From an uncultured Clostridia bacterium (lineage in GTDB: Bacteria > Bacillota > Clostridia > TANB77 > CAG-508): a stretch of DNA of 56,116 nt. The notes beneath the pieces were generated by a model. That model was not told the DNA's origin. It did not search any database and saw nothing but the letters and a program-made list of their open reading frames with translations. Within the stretch, counting starts at the first letter, position 1, and every line of letters starts with the position of its first letter. Below are positions 17,280-26,471 of the stretch, one piece after another. Location of the stretch: the NCBI GenBank assembly GCA_944388045.1, contig CALXHG010000011.1, positions 1 to 56,116 of the forward strand, in the 5' to 3' direction. The position numbers and the translations under genes were made by a program.

Positions 17280-17597
17280 TTACATTCCTTTATTTTCAAC
17301 AATTTCACAACAGTGGTACAACTGATTAGCATAATGTTGACTTTGTGTTCCATGTCCACCTTCATATGGTCTTTTGAATGCAAAACCAACATATATTGGA
17401 GCTCCATATATATATCTTTGACTATTCCATGCTTGCATTGTTCTTTTGTCTGTCCATAAAATATTACTTTTACTAGAGCCTCTAAATTCTCTAACTTTTA
17501 ATGTGCCATTTGTATTATATGGCATTGATTCATTTTCTCCTCTATAATATGTTTCCATTCTATTTGTATCTTGATTATATACTAATATTTTTGCCAT
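17280..17597 (-). pseudogene. M15-type peptidase, 5' half, running into island sequence
   Basis: Start at ATG with AAAAAAGGAGGAGTT; a longer start at 17645 is less likely. The first 90 residues (AKILVYNQDTNRMETYYRG ... AFKRPYEGGHGTQSQHYA) are the front half of a peptidase ending in the SQH of the SxHxxGxAxD motif. After the core CAACATTATGCT (17339-17328) the frame reads 15 island-coded residues and stops. The continuation (GTAFDVG...) is 16.6 kb away at 686-275. The 5' end keeps its ribosome site, so a truncated 105-aa product could still be made. Confidence 0.85.
17328..17339 (-). repeat. Attachment-site core, upstream copy
   Basis: Minus-strand CAACATTATGCT, identical to 698-687. The peptidase 5' half ends here and island sequence AATCAGTTGTACC begins. 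Confidence 0.75.
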
Positions 17598-17666
17598 AAC
17601 TCCTCCTTTTTTATATTTTATGGTTCTGAAATTTTTTTGATACACTTTCTTCTTTATAATATAAAG

Positions 17667-17702
17667 AAAACCCTATTATTCTATTTTTAGAATATAGGGT
17701 TC
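17667..17702 (-). terminator. Terminator after the sortase gene
   Basis: Minus-strand stem AACCCTATATTCTA / TAGAATAATAGGGTT followed by TTCTTTAT, immediately below the sortase stop. Confidence 0.75.
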
Positions 17703-17710
17703 TTTATTAT

Positions 17711-18454
17711 TTATTTCTTTTCTCTACATCTTACTACAATTCTAGCTTTACTATCATCTGTACATGTTATTAATGTAACTTCTCTTCCCTCTACCTCTTG
17801 TGTTGTATCAGAAACATCTTTATAATCAACCTGATGTTTATCATATACTTCATATTCTACTGTTCTTCCACTCAAATCTGTTATTTGGATAATATCTCCA
17901 TTTTCTAATGTTGGAACTTTACTGAAAAATCTTTTATTTCTCCAGTTATGTCCTATTAAACATAAATTGCCATCTTCATTTGGATTTCCTCCATGAAATT
18001 TACAAATTGATTTTTTTAATAAATCATATGTCCAATGGTCAAATATAGCATAGTCAACATTTATTTTAGGAATAACTATTCTGCCTATATAATTATATTG
18101 TGTTCCATCTGGTGCTGTATATGTTGAAGATTGTTGAACATTATTATTTTCTTCAACTGTTTCTGTTTCCTCTTCTGGTTGATTTTCTTCTGCATTTTCT
18201 GTGAAATCTTGTGTTATTCTAACAACAAGCTCATTTTCCTCTTGGCTAATAACAGTTTTATCTGCAAACATATTTTGTAATATATCATTTGAGATTTCAG
18301 ATTCTTTATTTCTATCATATGCAGCATAAATACATACTGTTGTTAAACAAATTAAGCAAAATAATGATATCATAAATAATGCTTTATATATCTTCTTTTT
18401 TCTTTTTAGCTCAGGAGTTACATAAACTTTTTCTGTTACTAATATTTGATTCAT
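17711..18454 (-). CDS. Sortase (class D-like)
   Basis: 247 aa. A membrane anchor at about residues 24-46 and an acidic linker precede the sortase fold: YIGRIVIPKINVDYAIF, LIGHNW (catalytic His), LITCTDDSKARIVVRCR (catalytic Cys in TLxTC position and catalytic Arg). Sortases cleave cell-wall sorting signals and attach surface proteins to peptidoglycan. The short, type II-anchored layout fits class D or E; class is not certain. It is 20 bp below the gene for a large membrane-anchored protein and the two are probably cotranscribed. A possible substrate with a PHTG-type tail is encoded at 37879-39354. Confidence 0.92.
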   Translation of the reverse strand: MNQILVTEKVYVTPELKRKKKIYKALFMISLFCLICLTTVCIYAAYDRNKESEISNDILQNMFADKTVISQEENELVVRITQDFTENAEENQPEEETETVEENNNVQQSSTYTAPDGTQYNYIGRIVIPKINVDYAIFDHWTYDLLKKSICKFHGGNPNEDGNLCLIGHNWRNKRFFSKVPTLENGDIIQITDLSGRTVEYEVYDKHQVDYKDVSDTTQEVEGREVTLITCTDDSKARIVVRCREKK

Positions 18455-18474
18455 TTGACACTTCCTTTCTTTTT

Positions 18475-20277
18475 TTAATTAGCTACTTCCTTTATAGTTA
18501 TTGATTGAAGTATTCCGTTTTTTTCATTAAATGTCATATTAACAACATATTTTCTATTTTCTTCTATCTTCTCTATAATACTATCTGCTAATTCTGGATT
18601 AGGATTATTTAATTTTATATTTAATGTTATTTCTTCTTTATCATTTTCACCTTCAATTGGTACTATATTAACACTTTCTAAATGTTCTTTAGCAATTTCT
18701 ATTAATTGTCTTACATTTTTACCAGATATTCCTGTACCAGAATAGAATTCAAACATTGCATTAAATTTATTTACTTCTGCAGTTGTTAAATCATCTGCTT
18801 CAGTTGTTGGCTCTTCTTCACCAGTAGTATTTGGGTCTTGTTCTATTGGTTCTTGTGGTTCCTCTTCAATTTTGTCTCCAAAAATAAGATTATATTTTTC
18901 TTTTAATTTATTTAGAAAACTTTCTGCTTGTAATTTCTGTATTAATAAATCATATCTAGATTTTAATTTTTCTGGTACTTGTACTTTTAATGCATTTAAT
19001 GTTACACTTAAATTTGGTTCTACTGTTTCATTTAAATTAACACTATTTTCTGCTGTTAATTCGACTTTCTCACCTATATTTGTTGTTATATCATTTTCTA
19101 AAGAAACATTAATTTCTAAAATATCTTTTTTATATGCGAATATTACATCTGTTCTTTCAAAATTGCTTTCTAATGAAATATTATACTCATATTCATCTTC
19201 ATTTGTGTTAACACTATAAATTATGTCAAAATTTTCTTGATATTCAGATGATTCTTTTGATATTGTAAATATTTTATTTTCATTGTTTGAATTAGTATAT
19301 TCAACATTCAAATTTTCATTATTTGCTCCAAATTCAATGTTTATAGAAAAATCTTCTGATTTTAATTCCGTTTTTAGTATATTTCCTTTATTAACATATA
19401 ATGTTATTTTTACTGGTTTAAAATCTTTATCTTCAATTTCTCTTATTTTATTATCTAAAGTGTCTACAAAATTTTGAGAACTACCAGATATAGCTTCAAT
19501 TTTTCCTAATATAACATTATCTGTTTTTAAATTATTTAATAATTCTATTAGTAAATTTTGAAATTGATATGCTGATAACTCAACACTATAAGCTTTTGTT
19601 TCTATATTTTTTGTTCCAACTGTTGTTTGTACTTTAGATTGTTTTGAAAAAGTTCCTTGGCTTAAAATTTGTGTAATTACAGTTAAATATTTATTTTCTA
19701 ATTCTTGTAATTCTTGTTTTGAAATCATCATATTTTGAAAATAACTACTATCATCTGAAATTATTGCTTTCATTTTTTCCAAGGTTTCATCTTCAACATC
19801 TAAACCATCTATTTTTTCGCCATTTAGTAATGTTACAAATTGTTTTAATAAATTTGTAAATCTAATTCCATAAGTTCCAGCTATTTGTATTCCTTCAATT
19901 TCTATTGCATTTTGTTCTTCAAATAATACTTTAAAATCTTTATAATTATAATCATTATCTTTTTGATTTTTTAAATTTATACTTAAATTATTATATGGAT
20001 TTGAAATTTCTCCACCTTCTGAATATTTTACACTTATAGTACTATTTTCTTCATATGTTGCACCATTTTTTATATTTTTATAATTTTCTATAGTTTTTAA
20101 ATTGATTGTATTTTTTGTTTTTTCAAAATTTTGTGATAAGTAATTAAAAAATAATTCTTGTTCATCTTTAAATATGTCTGTTGCTAAAAATAAATATGCA
20201 AAAACTCCTCCACATATTCCTATTATTAACACAATTAAAATCACAATTATTGCTACTTTTTTACTTACACTTCTCAT
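18475..20277 (-). CDS. Large membrane-anchored extracellular protein
   Basis: 600 aa. One N-terminal transmembrane segment (residues about 8-31, rich in Ile/Val) is followed by a long extracellular region of repeated beta-type sequence with many Asn, Glu and Lys. A Pro/Glu/Thr linker at about 470-505 precedes a C-terminal 95-residue domain. I recognise it only as a type common in Clostridia, without known role. It begins 3 bp after rlmB and ends 20 bp before the sortase. No LPxTG tail is present, so it is not itself an evident sortase substrate. Confidence 0.75.
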   Translation of the reverse strand: MRSVSKKVAIIVILIVLIIGICGGVFAYLFLATDIFKDEQELFFNYLSQNFEKTKNTINLKTIENYKNIKNGATYEENSTISVKYSEGGEISNPYNNLSINLKNQKDNDYNYKDFKVLFEEQNAIEIEGIQIAGTYGIRFTNLLKQFVTLLNGEKIDGLDVEDETLEKMKAIISDDSSYFQNMMISKQELQELENKYLTVITQILSQGTFSKQSKVQTTVGTKNIETKAYSVELSAYQFQNLLIELLNNLKTDNVILGKIEAISGSSQNFVDTLDNKIREIEDKDFKPVKITLYVNKGNILKTELKSEDFSINIEFGANNENLNVEYTNSNNENKIFTISKESSEYQENFDIIYSVNTNEDEYEYNISLESNFERTDVIFAYKKDILEINVSLENDITTNIGEKVELTAENSVNLNETVEPNLSVTLNALKVQVPEKLKSRYDLLIQKLQAESFLNKLKEKYNLIFGDKIEEEPQEPIEQDPNTTGEEEPTTEADDLTTAEVNKFNAMFEFYSGTGISGKNVRQLIEIAKEHLESVNIVPIEGENDKEEITLNIKLNNPNPELADSIIEKIEENRKYVVNMTFNEKNGILQSITIKEVAN

Positions 20278-20280
20278 ATA

Positions 20281-21156
20281 CTAATCCTTTCTAATTCTTT
20301 GTTTTACAGCCTCATATACTATAATTCCTGTTGAAACTCCTGCATTCAAAGAACCTATTTTTCCTTTCATTGGTATTTTAACAAGAAAATCACAATTATT
20401 CTTAACTTTTTCTCCAATTCCTTTTCCTTCATTTCCTATAACTATTGCTAATGGTCCTGTTAAGTCTTGATTATAATAGTATTTATTTGCATCTATTGAT
20501 GTTCCACATATCCATAATCCATTTTGTTTTAATTTTTCTATTGCATCAGATATATTTGTTACTCTTGCAATATTCATATATTCTACTGCACCTGCAGAAA
20601 CTTTATTTACTGTACTATTAACAGATGCTGCTCTTCGTTTTGGTATTATAATTCCATGTACTCCTGCAGTTTCCGCTGTTCTTATAATTGAACCTAAGTT
20701 CCCTGGATCTTCAATTCCATCTAAAATTAATATAAATGGGTCTTCTTGTTTTTGTTTTGCATATTCTAATATATCTTCTATTTCTACATATTCATATGGT
20801 GGAACTATTGCAATTACTCCTTGATAATTTTCTTCTTGTGCCATTTCGTCCATTTGTTTTTTATCTTTTTCTACTATTATTATTTTTCTTTCTTTTGCAA
20901 TCGCTAAAATTTTGTTTATAGAACCATGCTTTTCGCCTTTTGTTACAAAAATTTTATTAATATCTTTTCCACTTTCTAATAATTCTAAAACAGAATTTCT
21001 TCCTTCTATTTGATCATCAAATTTTTTTTCTTCATTTATTTCTGGATTATTTATATTATTAAATCTATTTTTGTTTATATTTTTGCTTTCTTTATATTTT
21101 TTTTTGTTATTATCTTTTGGGAATTTTCTTGGTTGATTTTTTGTGTTTTCTTTCAT
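20281..21156 (-). CDS. rlmB: 23S rRNA (guanosine-2'-O)-methyltransferase RlmB, TrmH family
   Basis: 291 aa. A lysine/asparagine-rich extension (about 45 residues) precedes the substrate-binding domain (EGRNSVLELLESGKDINKIF). The SPOUT catalytic domain has DGIEDPGNLGSIIRTAETAG (motif 1), LAIVIGNEGKGIG (motif 2) and IPMKGKIGSLNAGVSTGIIV (motif 3). The enzyme methylates the ribose of a 23S rRNA guanosine using SAM. The basic N-terminal extension is longer than usual. It is below lepA, separated by a small hairpin. Confidence 0.93.
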   Translation of the reverse strand: MKENTKNQPRKFPKDNNKKKYKESKNINKNRFNNINNPEINEEKKFDDQIEGRNSVLELLESGKDINKIFVTKGEKHGSINKILAIAKERKIIIVEKDKKQMDEMAQEENYQGVIAIVPPYEYVEIEDILEYAKQKQEDPFILILDGIEDPGNLGSIIRTAETAGVHGIIIPKRRAASVNSTVNKVSAGAVEYMNIARVTNISDAIEKLKQNGLWICGTSIDANKYYYNQDLTGPLAIVIGNEGKGIGEKVKNNCDFLVKIPMKGKIGSLNAGVSTGIIVYEAVKQRIRKD

Positions 21157-21188
21157 TTATTGTTTTTCATTCCTTATATAATATATTT

Positions 21189-21219
21189 AGGTTTTTATAA
21201 AGGTTCCACCTATAAACCT
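21189..21219 (-). repeat. Intercistronic hairpin repeat, copy 1
   Basis: AGGTTTATAGG ... CCTTTATAAAAACCT folds into a short two-step hairpin at the end of lepA. Close relatives sit at 39803-39834 and 53724-53751, always between two minus-strand genes. Confidence 0.65.
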
Positions 21220-23027
21220 TATTTATCATCATCTAATTTTAAAACTGATAAAAATGCTTCTTGTGGCATTTCTACGCTTCCAATTTGTCTCATTCTCTTT
21301 TTACCACGTTTTTGCTTTTCTAATAGTTTTTTCTTTCTAGTTATATCTCCACCATAACATTTTGCTAATACATCTTTTCTCATTGCAGAAATTGTTTCTC
21401 TTGCAATTATTGTTCCTCCAACTACTGCTTGTAAAGGTATTGCAAATAAATGTCTTGGTATTACTTCTTTTAATTTTTCTACCATCTTTTTGCCTCTTTC
21501 ATATGCATTTTCTTTGCATACTATAAAAGATAGTGCATCTACAGGCTCTCCATTAACATGTATATCTAATTTTACTAAATTTGATTTTCTATATTCTTTA
21601 AAATCATAATCAAATGATGCATAGCCTTTTGTTCTTGATTTTAAACTGTCAAAAAAGTCATATATTATTTCATTTAAAGGCATGTCATAAATTAGTGTTA
21701 CTCTATTTTCGTCTAGATATTTCATATCTATAAATGTGCCTCTTCTATTTTGACATATTTCCATTATATTTCCAACATATTCTTTTGGTGTAAATATATC
21801 TGCAGTTACTATTGGTTCTTCCATATATGATATTTCTGTTTGTGGTGGTAAATCTGTAGGATTATATATGTCTAAAATTTCTCCTGTTGTTTTATGTACT
21901 TTATATATTACTGATGGTGCTGTTGTAATTAGTCCTAAATCAAATTCTCTATCTAGTCTTTCTTCTATAATTTCTAAATGTAATAATCCTAAAAATCCAC
22001 ATCTAAATCCAAATCCTAATGCAGCAGATGTTTCTGGCTCATATTCTAATGCAGAATCATTTAATTTTAATTTTTCTAATGCTATTTTTAAATTTTCATA
22101 TTCACTTCCATCTACTGGATATAGTCCACAATATACCATTGGTGTTACTTTTTTGTAACCAGGAAGTGCTTCTTCTGCTGGATTATTTTTTAGTGTTATT
22201 GTGTCTCCTACATGTATATCTGTTAAACTTTTTATACTTGCAGAAATATATCCAACTTCTCCAGCTTTTATTTCTTGTGTTGGCATATATTGCCCAGGAG
22301 CAAAATATCCAACTTCTGTTACTGTATATGATTTTCCAACAGCCATTAAAGTTATTTCATCTCCTACTTTAACTTTTCCATCCATAACTCTAATATAAGC
22401 AACTGCTCCTTTATAGTTATCATAATATGAGTCAAATATTAAACATTTTGTTTTTGCATTTTCATCACCTTTTGGTGCTGGTAAATCTGTTACTATTCTT
22501 TCTAATACTTCTTCAATATTTAGTCCTGATTTTGCTGATATACATGGGGCATCCATTGCTGGAATTCCTATAATATCTTCTATTTCTTTTTTTACTTCTT
22601 CTGGTCTTGCATTTGGTAAATCTATTTTATTTATAACTGGTAAAATCTCTAAATTATTATCTATTGCTAAATATACATTTGCTAGTGTTTGTGCTTCAAC
22701 TCCTTGGCTTGCATCTACTACAAGTATTGCACCATCACATGCAGCTAAACTTCTTGATACTTCGTAATTGAAGTCTACATGTCCTGGTGTATCTATTAAG
22801 TTAAATGTATATTGTTTTCCATCTTTTGCTTCATACTTCATTCTTACTGCTTGAGATTTTATTGTTATTCCTCTTTCGCGTTCTATATCCATGTTATCTA
22901 GCACTTGTTCTTCCATTTCTCTTTTAGATAAAACCCCGGTTTTTTCTATAAGTCTATCTGCAAGTGTTGATTTACCATGATCTATATGTGCTATAATACA
23001 AAAATTTCTAATGTTTTCTTGTCCCAT
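21219..23027 (-). CDS. lepA: Elongation factor 4 (LepA)
   Basis: 602 aa from the ATG with AGGAGG 5 nt upstream; an ATG at 23048 is less suitable. GTPase motifs: AHIDHGKST (G1), ERGITIKSQ (switch I), DTPGHVDF (G3), NKIDLPNA (G4), SAKSGLN (G5). The LepA-specific C-terminal domain includes [20 protein letters not shown]. LepA is a ribosomal GTPase that can back-translocate or assist initiation and assembly under stress. Length is normal. Confidence 0.98.
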   Translation of the reverse strand: MGQENIRNFCIIAHIDHGKSTLADRLIEKTGVLSKREMEEQVLDNMDIERERGITIKSQAVRMKYEAKDGKQYTFNLIDTPGHVDFNYEVSRSLAACDGAILVVDASQGVEAQTLANVYLAIDNNLEILPVINKIDLPNARPEEVKKEIEDIIGIPAMDAPCISAKSGLNIEEVLERIVTDLPAPKGDENAKTKCLIFDSYYDNYKGAVAYIRVMDGKVKVGDEITLMAVGKSYTVTEVGYFAPGQYMPTQEIKAGEVGYISASIKSLTDIHVGDTITLKNNPAEEALPGYKKVTPMVYCGLYPVDGSEYENLKIALEKLKLNDSALEYEPETSAALGFGFRCGFLGLLHLEIIEERLDREFDLGLITTAPSVIYKVHKTTGEILDIYNPTDLPPQTEISYMEEPIVTADIFTPKEYVGNIMEICQNRRGTFIDMKYLDENRVTLIYDMPLNEIIYDFFDSLKSRTKGYASFDYDFKEYRKSNLVKLDIHVNGEPVDALSFIVCKENAYERGKKMVEKLKEVIPRHLFAIPLQAVVGGTIIARETISAMRKDVLAKCYGGDITRKKKLLEKQKRGKKRMRQIGSVEMPQEAFLSVLKLDDDK

Positions 23028-23100
23028 TTTTCCTCCTAGCATTTTCATATTTCTTGGCTATTTTATTATAACATGTTTCTAATAAAATTTCACTATTTTT

Positions 23101-23135
23101 ACAAAAAAAAGAGAGAAATTTTTTAAATTTCCCCT
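23101..23135 (-). terminator. Terminator after the 3D-domain gene
   Basis: Minus-strand GGGGAAATTT-AAAA-AATTTCTCTC followed by eight T, just below the stop at 23137. Confidence 0.75.
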
Positions 23136-23136
23136 T

Positions 23137-24078
23137 TTATTCCACAACTGTTACTGGTAAATATTTTACTCCCCATGCTATTGCTTCTGCATGTGAATTC
23201 ATATATATATCTATCCTATTTCCTTTTATTGCTCCTCCTCTGTCTTCTACTACATAAGTATATCCACCAATATCTAGTTTTGTTCCAAACGAAAATTGTG
23301 AAGATGTTGCAATTGTTCTACCTGCTGTTGCTTTTGTTCCTGATGCTGTTATTCCATTTGTTTTTCCACAACATTTAGCACAAGAACAATATGCTGTAAC
23401 TTTAAATATTTTTGTTTCTCCAACTTTAGTTCCTGTTGTTGCTTTTCTTTCTACACTACCTCTGTTTGTTGTTACTATGTTTTTTTGTACTTGTACTATT
23501 CTGTCTACTGGTTCTTTTATTATATTTTCTGAGATAACTGTTCTTTCTATTTCTTCATTATTTTGGTATTTAATTTTATATGTTACTTCTTTTAATCCAT
23601 CTTCTCCTTGTTGGATAACTTTATTTTTTGTATCTGTTGCACCTTGCGCTGCATCTTTTGTAATTGTTTCATATGGTATTATTTGTTGTTCTACGACTAT
23701 CTTTTCTATTATTGGTGAGTAACCTTTTAATATCTCATCTAATGTTGTTTCTATTCCACTTTCTGAAATTTTTGCAATTTGTACTTCTTGTACAGATTTA
23801 TCTGTAATTACAATTTTATTGCTTTCATTAATATCTTCCTCTATTCCAGGAGTTACTCTTTCGTCTTCTTCTATTATAATATTATTATCTTCTAAAATTT
23901 CATATACATTTGTTTTTGTTGTTACTACTGTCATTTTATATCCATTAGATAGTGTAATTTCTACACTTCTAAAATTTAAGTCTGTTGCCTTTGCCGTTAC
24001 TCCTAATATAAAAATTATTATAAGACTTACACCAATAATTTTAATTATTGAGATAGAAGCTCTATCTTTTTTCTTCAT
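23137..24078 (-). CDS. YabE-like protein with DUF348, G5 and 3D domains
   Basis: 313 aa from the ATG with GGAGG; an earlier start at 24123 is unlikely. Order: signal anchor (about 8-27), DUF348-type domain (VEITLSNGYKMTVVTTKTNV), G5 domain (KIVVEQQIIPYETITKD to about 205), and the 3D domain (FKVTAYCSCAKCCGKTNGIT ... VVEDRGGAIKGNRIDIYM) with the three conserved Asp. 3D domains are lytic-transglycosylase-like, as in YabE/Rpf-type wall enzymes. It is read from a consensus promoter (24113-24141) and is monocistronic. Confidence 0.92.
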   Translation of the reverse strand: MKKKDRASISIIKIIGVSLIIIFILGVTAKATDLNFRSVEITLSNGYKMTVVTTKTNVYEILEDNNIIIEEDERVTPGIEEDINESNKIVITDKSVQEVQIAKISESGIETTLDEILKGYSPIIEKIVVEQQIIPYETITKDAAQGATDTKNKVIQQGEDGLKEVTYKIKYQNNEEIERTVISENIIKEPVDRIVQVQKNIVTTNRGSVERKATTGTKVGETKIFKVTAYCSCAKCCGKTNGITASGTKATAGRTIATSSQFSFGTKLDIGGYTYVVEDRGGAIKGNRIDIYMNSHAEAIAWGVKYLPVTVVE

Positions 24079-24112
24079 AAAAATTTTATATCCTCCTTTT
24101 TGCGACAAATTT

Positions 24113-24141
24113 ATTATACACATATTTTATTTTTTTGTCAA
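24113..24141 (-). promoter_or_regulatory. Consensus promoter of the yabE-like gene
   Basis: Minus-strand TTGACA, 17 bp, TATAAT: a perfect sigma-A match 35 bp before the chosen ATG. The remaining 290 bp up to lemA show AT-rich sequence and no other clear site. Confidence 0.85.
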
Positions 24142-24427
24142 ATTTTTTGTTTTTGTGTTTCCATCATCTACATCCCTTGCCATTACTTGGTATTTAATAT
24201 ATTATATTCTGCTTGTACAAAAAAAATTCTTAAAATTTTTATTTTTTTTAGAAATTTTCTTGTTCAAAAATTATATAGTAACCATTTCTGTGAAAATTTA
24301 ATGAAAATAATTGTAATTTAAAATGTTTTATGATATTATATAAAATATGATAAGGTATTTGAGTTGAAAAGATATCATCTCAACTATATATACCTTGGAA
24401 CTAATTGAGAAAGGAATGGTATTTAAT

Positions 24428-24982
24428 ATGGGTTGGATTGTTTTAGTTGTAGTTATACTAATTGTTGTTTGGGTAATTGGTATGTACAATGGATTAGTTA
24501 CAGCAAGACAAAAAGTTGAAAATGCATGGAGCCAAATTGATGTACAACTACAAAGAAGATTTGATTTAATACCTAATTTTGTTGAAACAGTTAAAGGTTA
24601 TATGACTCATGAATCTGAAACATTTGAAAAAATTGCACAATTAAGAACATCTTGGGCAAATTCTTCATCAATTGGAGAAAAAGCTAATTTAGATGGAGAA
24701 CTTACTAGTGCATTAAAAACAATTATGGCTGTTTCAGAAAATTATCCAGATTTAAAAGCAAATCAAAATTTTGCTGATTTATCTGAAGAACTACGTAATA
24801 CAGAAAATAAAATTTCTTTTTCTAGACAATTTTATAATGATAGTGTTACAATGTATAACACAAAATTAGAAGTTTTCCCTTCAAATATTATTGCTGGAAT
24901 GTTTAATTTTAAACAAAAAGAATTATTTGCAGCAGAAAGTGATGAAGCAAGAAAAAATGTTAAAGTTGATTTTAACAAATAA
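24428..24982 (+). CDS. lemA: LemA family protein
   Basis: 184 aa. N-terminal membrane segment (GWIVLVVVILIVVWVIGMYN), then the LemA signature NGLVTARQKVENAWSQIDVQ and LQRRFDLIPNFVETVKGY, and RQFYNDSVTMYNTKLEVFPS near the end. Function of LemA is poorly known; it usually pairs with HtpX, as here. The ATG at 24428 follows AAAGGA at 12 nt; an in-frame ATG abuts the AAAGGA and is a less likely start. Confidence 0.93.
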   Translation: MGWIVLVVVILIVVWVIGMYNGLVTARQKVENAWSQIDVQLQRRFDLIPNFVETVKGYMTHESETFEKIAQLRTSWANSSSIGEKANLDGELTSALKTIMAVSENYPDLKANQNFADLSEELRNTENKISFSRQFYNDSVTMYNTKLEVFPSNIIAGMFNFKQKELFAAESDEARKNVKVDFNK

Positions 24983-24998
24983 TTTAATTATTAATAAA

Positions 24999-25022
24999 GG
25001 GATAGAATTAGGTTCTATCTCT
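24999..25022 (+). terminator. Weak terminator after lemA
   Basis: GGGATAGAA / TTCTATCTC stem followed by TTCTTTA, directly after the lemA stop. A longer hairpin belonging to a dispersed repeat follows at once. Confidence 0.5.
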
Positions 25023-25026
25023 TCTT

Positions 25027-25202
25027 TATAATACAACAGGAAAGTTATACTTTCCTATTGTATTATAAGCTACAATCGCTAGCCCTTTGAGATTTTCTCT
25101 TTACAGTCGAAAACTCAAATCGGGCGAGAACAATAGCAGACTTTTTAGACATTTTATATTTTTATAACATTTTAAAGTCCGCGTTATTGTTCTAAATTAT
25201 TA
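25027..25202. repeat. Dispersed modular palindromic repeat, copy A
   Basis: Three modules: a hairpin TATAATACAA-AGGAAAG / CTTTCCT-TTGTATTATA (25027-25067); a middle block (ACAATCGCTAGCCCTTTGAG ... CTCAAATCGGGCGAGAAC); and an outer inverted repeat from GAACAATAGC to GTTATTGTTC (25128-25202). Modules recur at 27079-27239, 48649-48715 and 49470-49546. It separates lemA from htpX. Confidence 0.75.
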
Positions 25203-25246
25203 ATTTGCAATAAATTAAATATATTTTTATATGAAAGGAAGTTATT

Positions 25247-26137
25247 ATGTTTGAAGATATAAAAAAAAATAAAATAAAGTCTGCATTTATAGTTTTTCTA
25301 TTTTTGGCTTTTATATCAGTAATTGTTTATTACATTTGTATGGCTTTAAATTTAGGAGAAATGTCTATTATAATTGCTTTAATTTTTGCAATTATATCAA
25401 CTTGGGGCTCTTATTATTATAGTGATAAAATAGTTTTAAGTTTAAATAAAGCAAGACCTGCAACTAAAGAAGAGGATTTAAAATTAGTAAATATTTTAGA
25501 TGCTCTTGTAGTTTCTTCAGGTTTACCTACAAAACCAAGATTATATGTTGTTGAAGATGCTCAACCAAATGCTTTTGCAACAGGTAGAAATCCACAAAAT
25601 GCAGTAATTTGTGTTACAACTGGATTATTAGATAAATTAGAATATTATGAATTAGAGGGTGTTATTGCACACGAAATGGCACATATAAAAAATTATGATA
25701 TTCTATTTTCAGCAGTTGTTTCTGTAATGGTCGGATTTGTTGTTATGCTTTCAGATTGGTTTACTAGAATTACTTTTTGGGGTGGTTTTAAAGATAGAGA
25801 TGATGATAATAGTAAAGGAAATGCAATTTTAATGTTAATTGGTTTTATCTTTTTGATTTTAGCACCTATTTTTGGACAGTTAATGAAACTTGCTTTTTCT
25901 AGAAAAAGAGAATTTTTAGCAGATGCAACAGCTATTGAATTTACTAGAAATCCAGAAGGTTTGATTTCTGCTCTTGAAAAAATTTCTGCAGACCCTAATC
26001 AGCTTAAAGTTGCAAATAAGGCTACAGAAAATATGTATATTGCTAATCCTTTTAGAAGTAAAAAAAGTACTTCTAGTATATGGTCTACTCACCCTAGCAC
26101 AGAAGATAGAATAGAAGCTTTAAGAAATTTGAAATAA
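25247..26137 (+). CDS. htpX: HtpX-type M48 zinc metalloprotease
   Basis: 296 aa. Two N-terminal membrane helices (about 13-35 and 38-52), the zinc motif HEMAHIKNYD near residue 139, two more membrane helices (about 155-170, 200-220), and the third ligand region RKREFLADATAIEFTR. It degrades damaged membrane proteins. The ribosome site (AAAGGAAG) is normal. The lemA-htpX pair is common, but here 264 bp of repeat DNA separates them. Confidence 0.95.
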   Translation: MFEDIKKNKIKSAFIVFLFLAFISVIVYYICMALNLGEMSIIIALIFAIISTWGSYYYSDKIVLSLNKARPATKEEDLKLVNILDALVVSSGLPTKPRLYVVEDAQPNAFATGRNPQNAVICVTTGLLDKLEYYELEGVIAHEMAHIKNYDILFSAVVSVMVGFVVMLSDWFTRITFWGGFKDRDDDNSKGNAILMLIGFIFLILAPIFGQLMKLAFSRKREFLADATAIEFTRNPEGLISALEKISADPNQLKVANKATENMYIANPFRSKKSTSSIWSTHPSTEDRIEALRNLK

Positions 26138-26141
26138 AAAT

Positions 26142-26365
26142 ATTTAGATTGAAAGGTAGATATAAAAAATAATTTAAATGTTTGACAATCGATTGAAATG
26201 AAAATTAGAATTTATTAGGCTTTCGAATGAGGGATGTTCACGGTACTCGAGTTTACGAGAGGGTCGGAGTGAAAGAGGCTCATGAGAAAGCCTTATAAAT
26301 TCTTTTTGAATGTAATGAGTTGGAAAACTTTAAATTATTTTTTATATCTACCTTTCAATCTAAAT
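26142..26365. repeat. Large inverted-repeat element with 37-bp perfect arms
   Basis: Bases 26142-26178 and 26329-26365 are exact reverse complements (37 bp). Inside, ATTAGGCTTTC and GAAAGCCTTAT form a second stem, and CTCG-AGTTTA-CGAG a third. The 224-bp unit could form a cruciform or a long structured RNA. It carries no ORF. It sits just before the promoter of a compositionally foreign gene. Confidence 0.85.
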
Positions 26366-26380
26366 AATTTTACATAATTC

Positions 26381-26409
26381 TTGACAATTCTACAAAAACA
26401 TTATATAAT
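26381..26409 (+). promoter_or_regulatory. Consensus promoter of the 26472 gene
   Basis: TTGACA, 17 bp, TATAAT, starting 16 bp after the large inverted repeat and 62 bp before the start codon. Confidence 0.85.
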
Positions 26410-26471
26410 CTCTAAAGATTGCTAATCTGCAATTATACGCCAAACAATATGTTAAAGAAAAGGAGATTTGT

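Larger units (their letters stand above)
687..17339. mobile_element. Integrated island of about 16.6 kb inserted in an M15 peptidase gene
   Basis: The 12-bp sequence CAACATTATGCT (minus strand) occurs at 698-687 and 17339-17328. Outside the two copies lie the two halves of one peptidase gene; between them are accessory genes on one strand, a large serine recombinase and transposase debris. Phage and skin-type elements moved by large serine recombinases characteristically interrupt a gene at a short shared core. The recombinase gene is about 4 kb from the nearer end, which is unusual, so the island may be composite. The boundaries rest on the repeat and on the peptidase halves; no empty site was available for comparison. 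Confidence 0.8.

Noticed and set aside
26142..26365. Insertion sequence
   Set aside because: There are long inverted repeats but no transposase frame and no visible target duplication; listed as an inverted-repeat element only.
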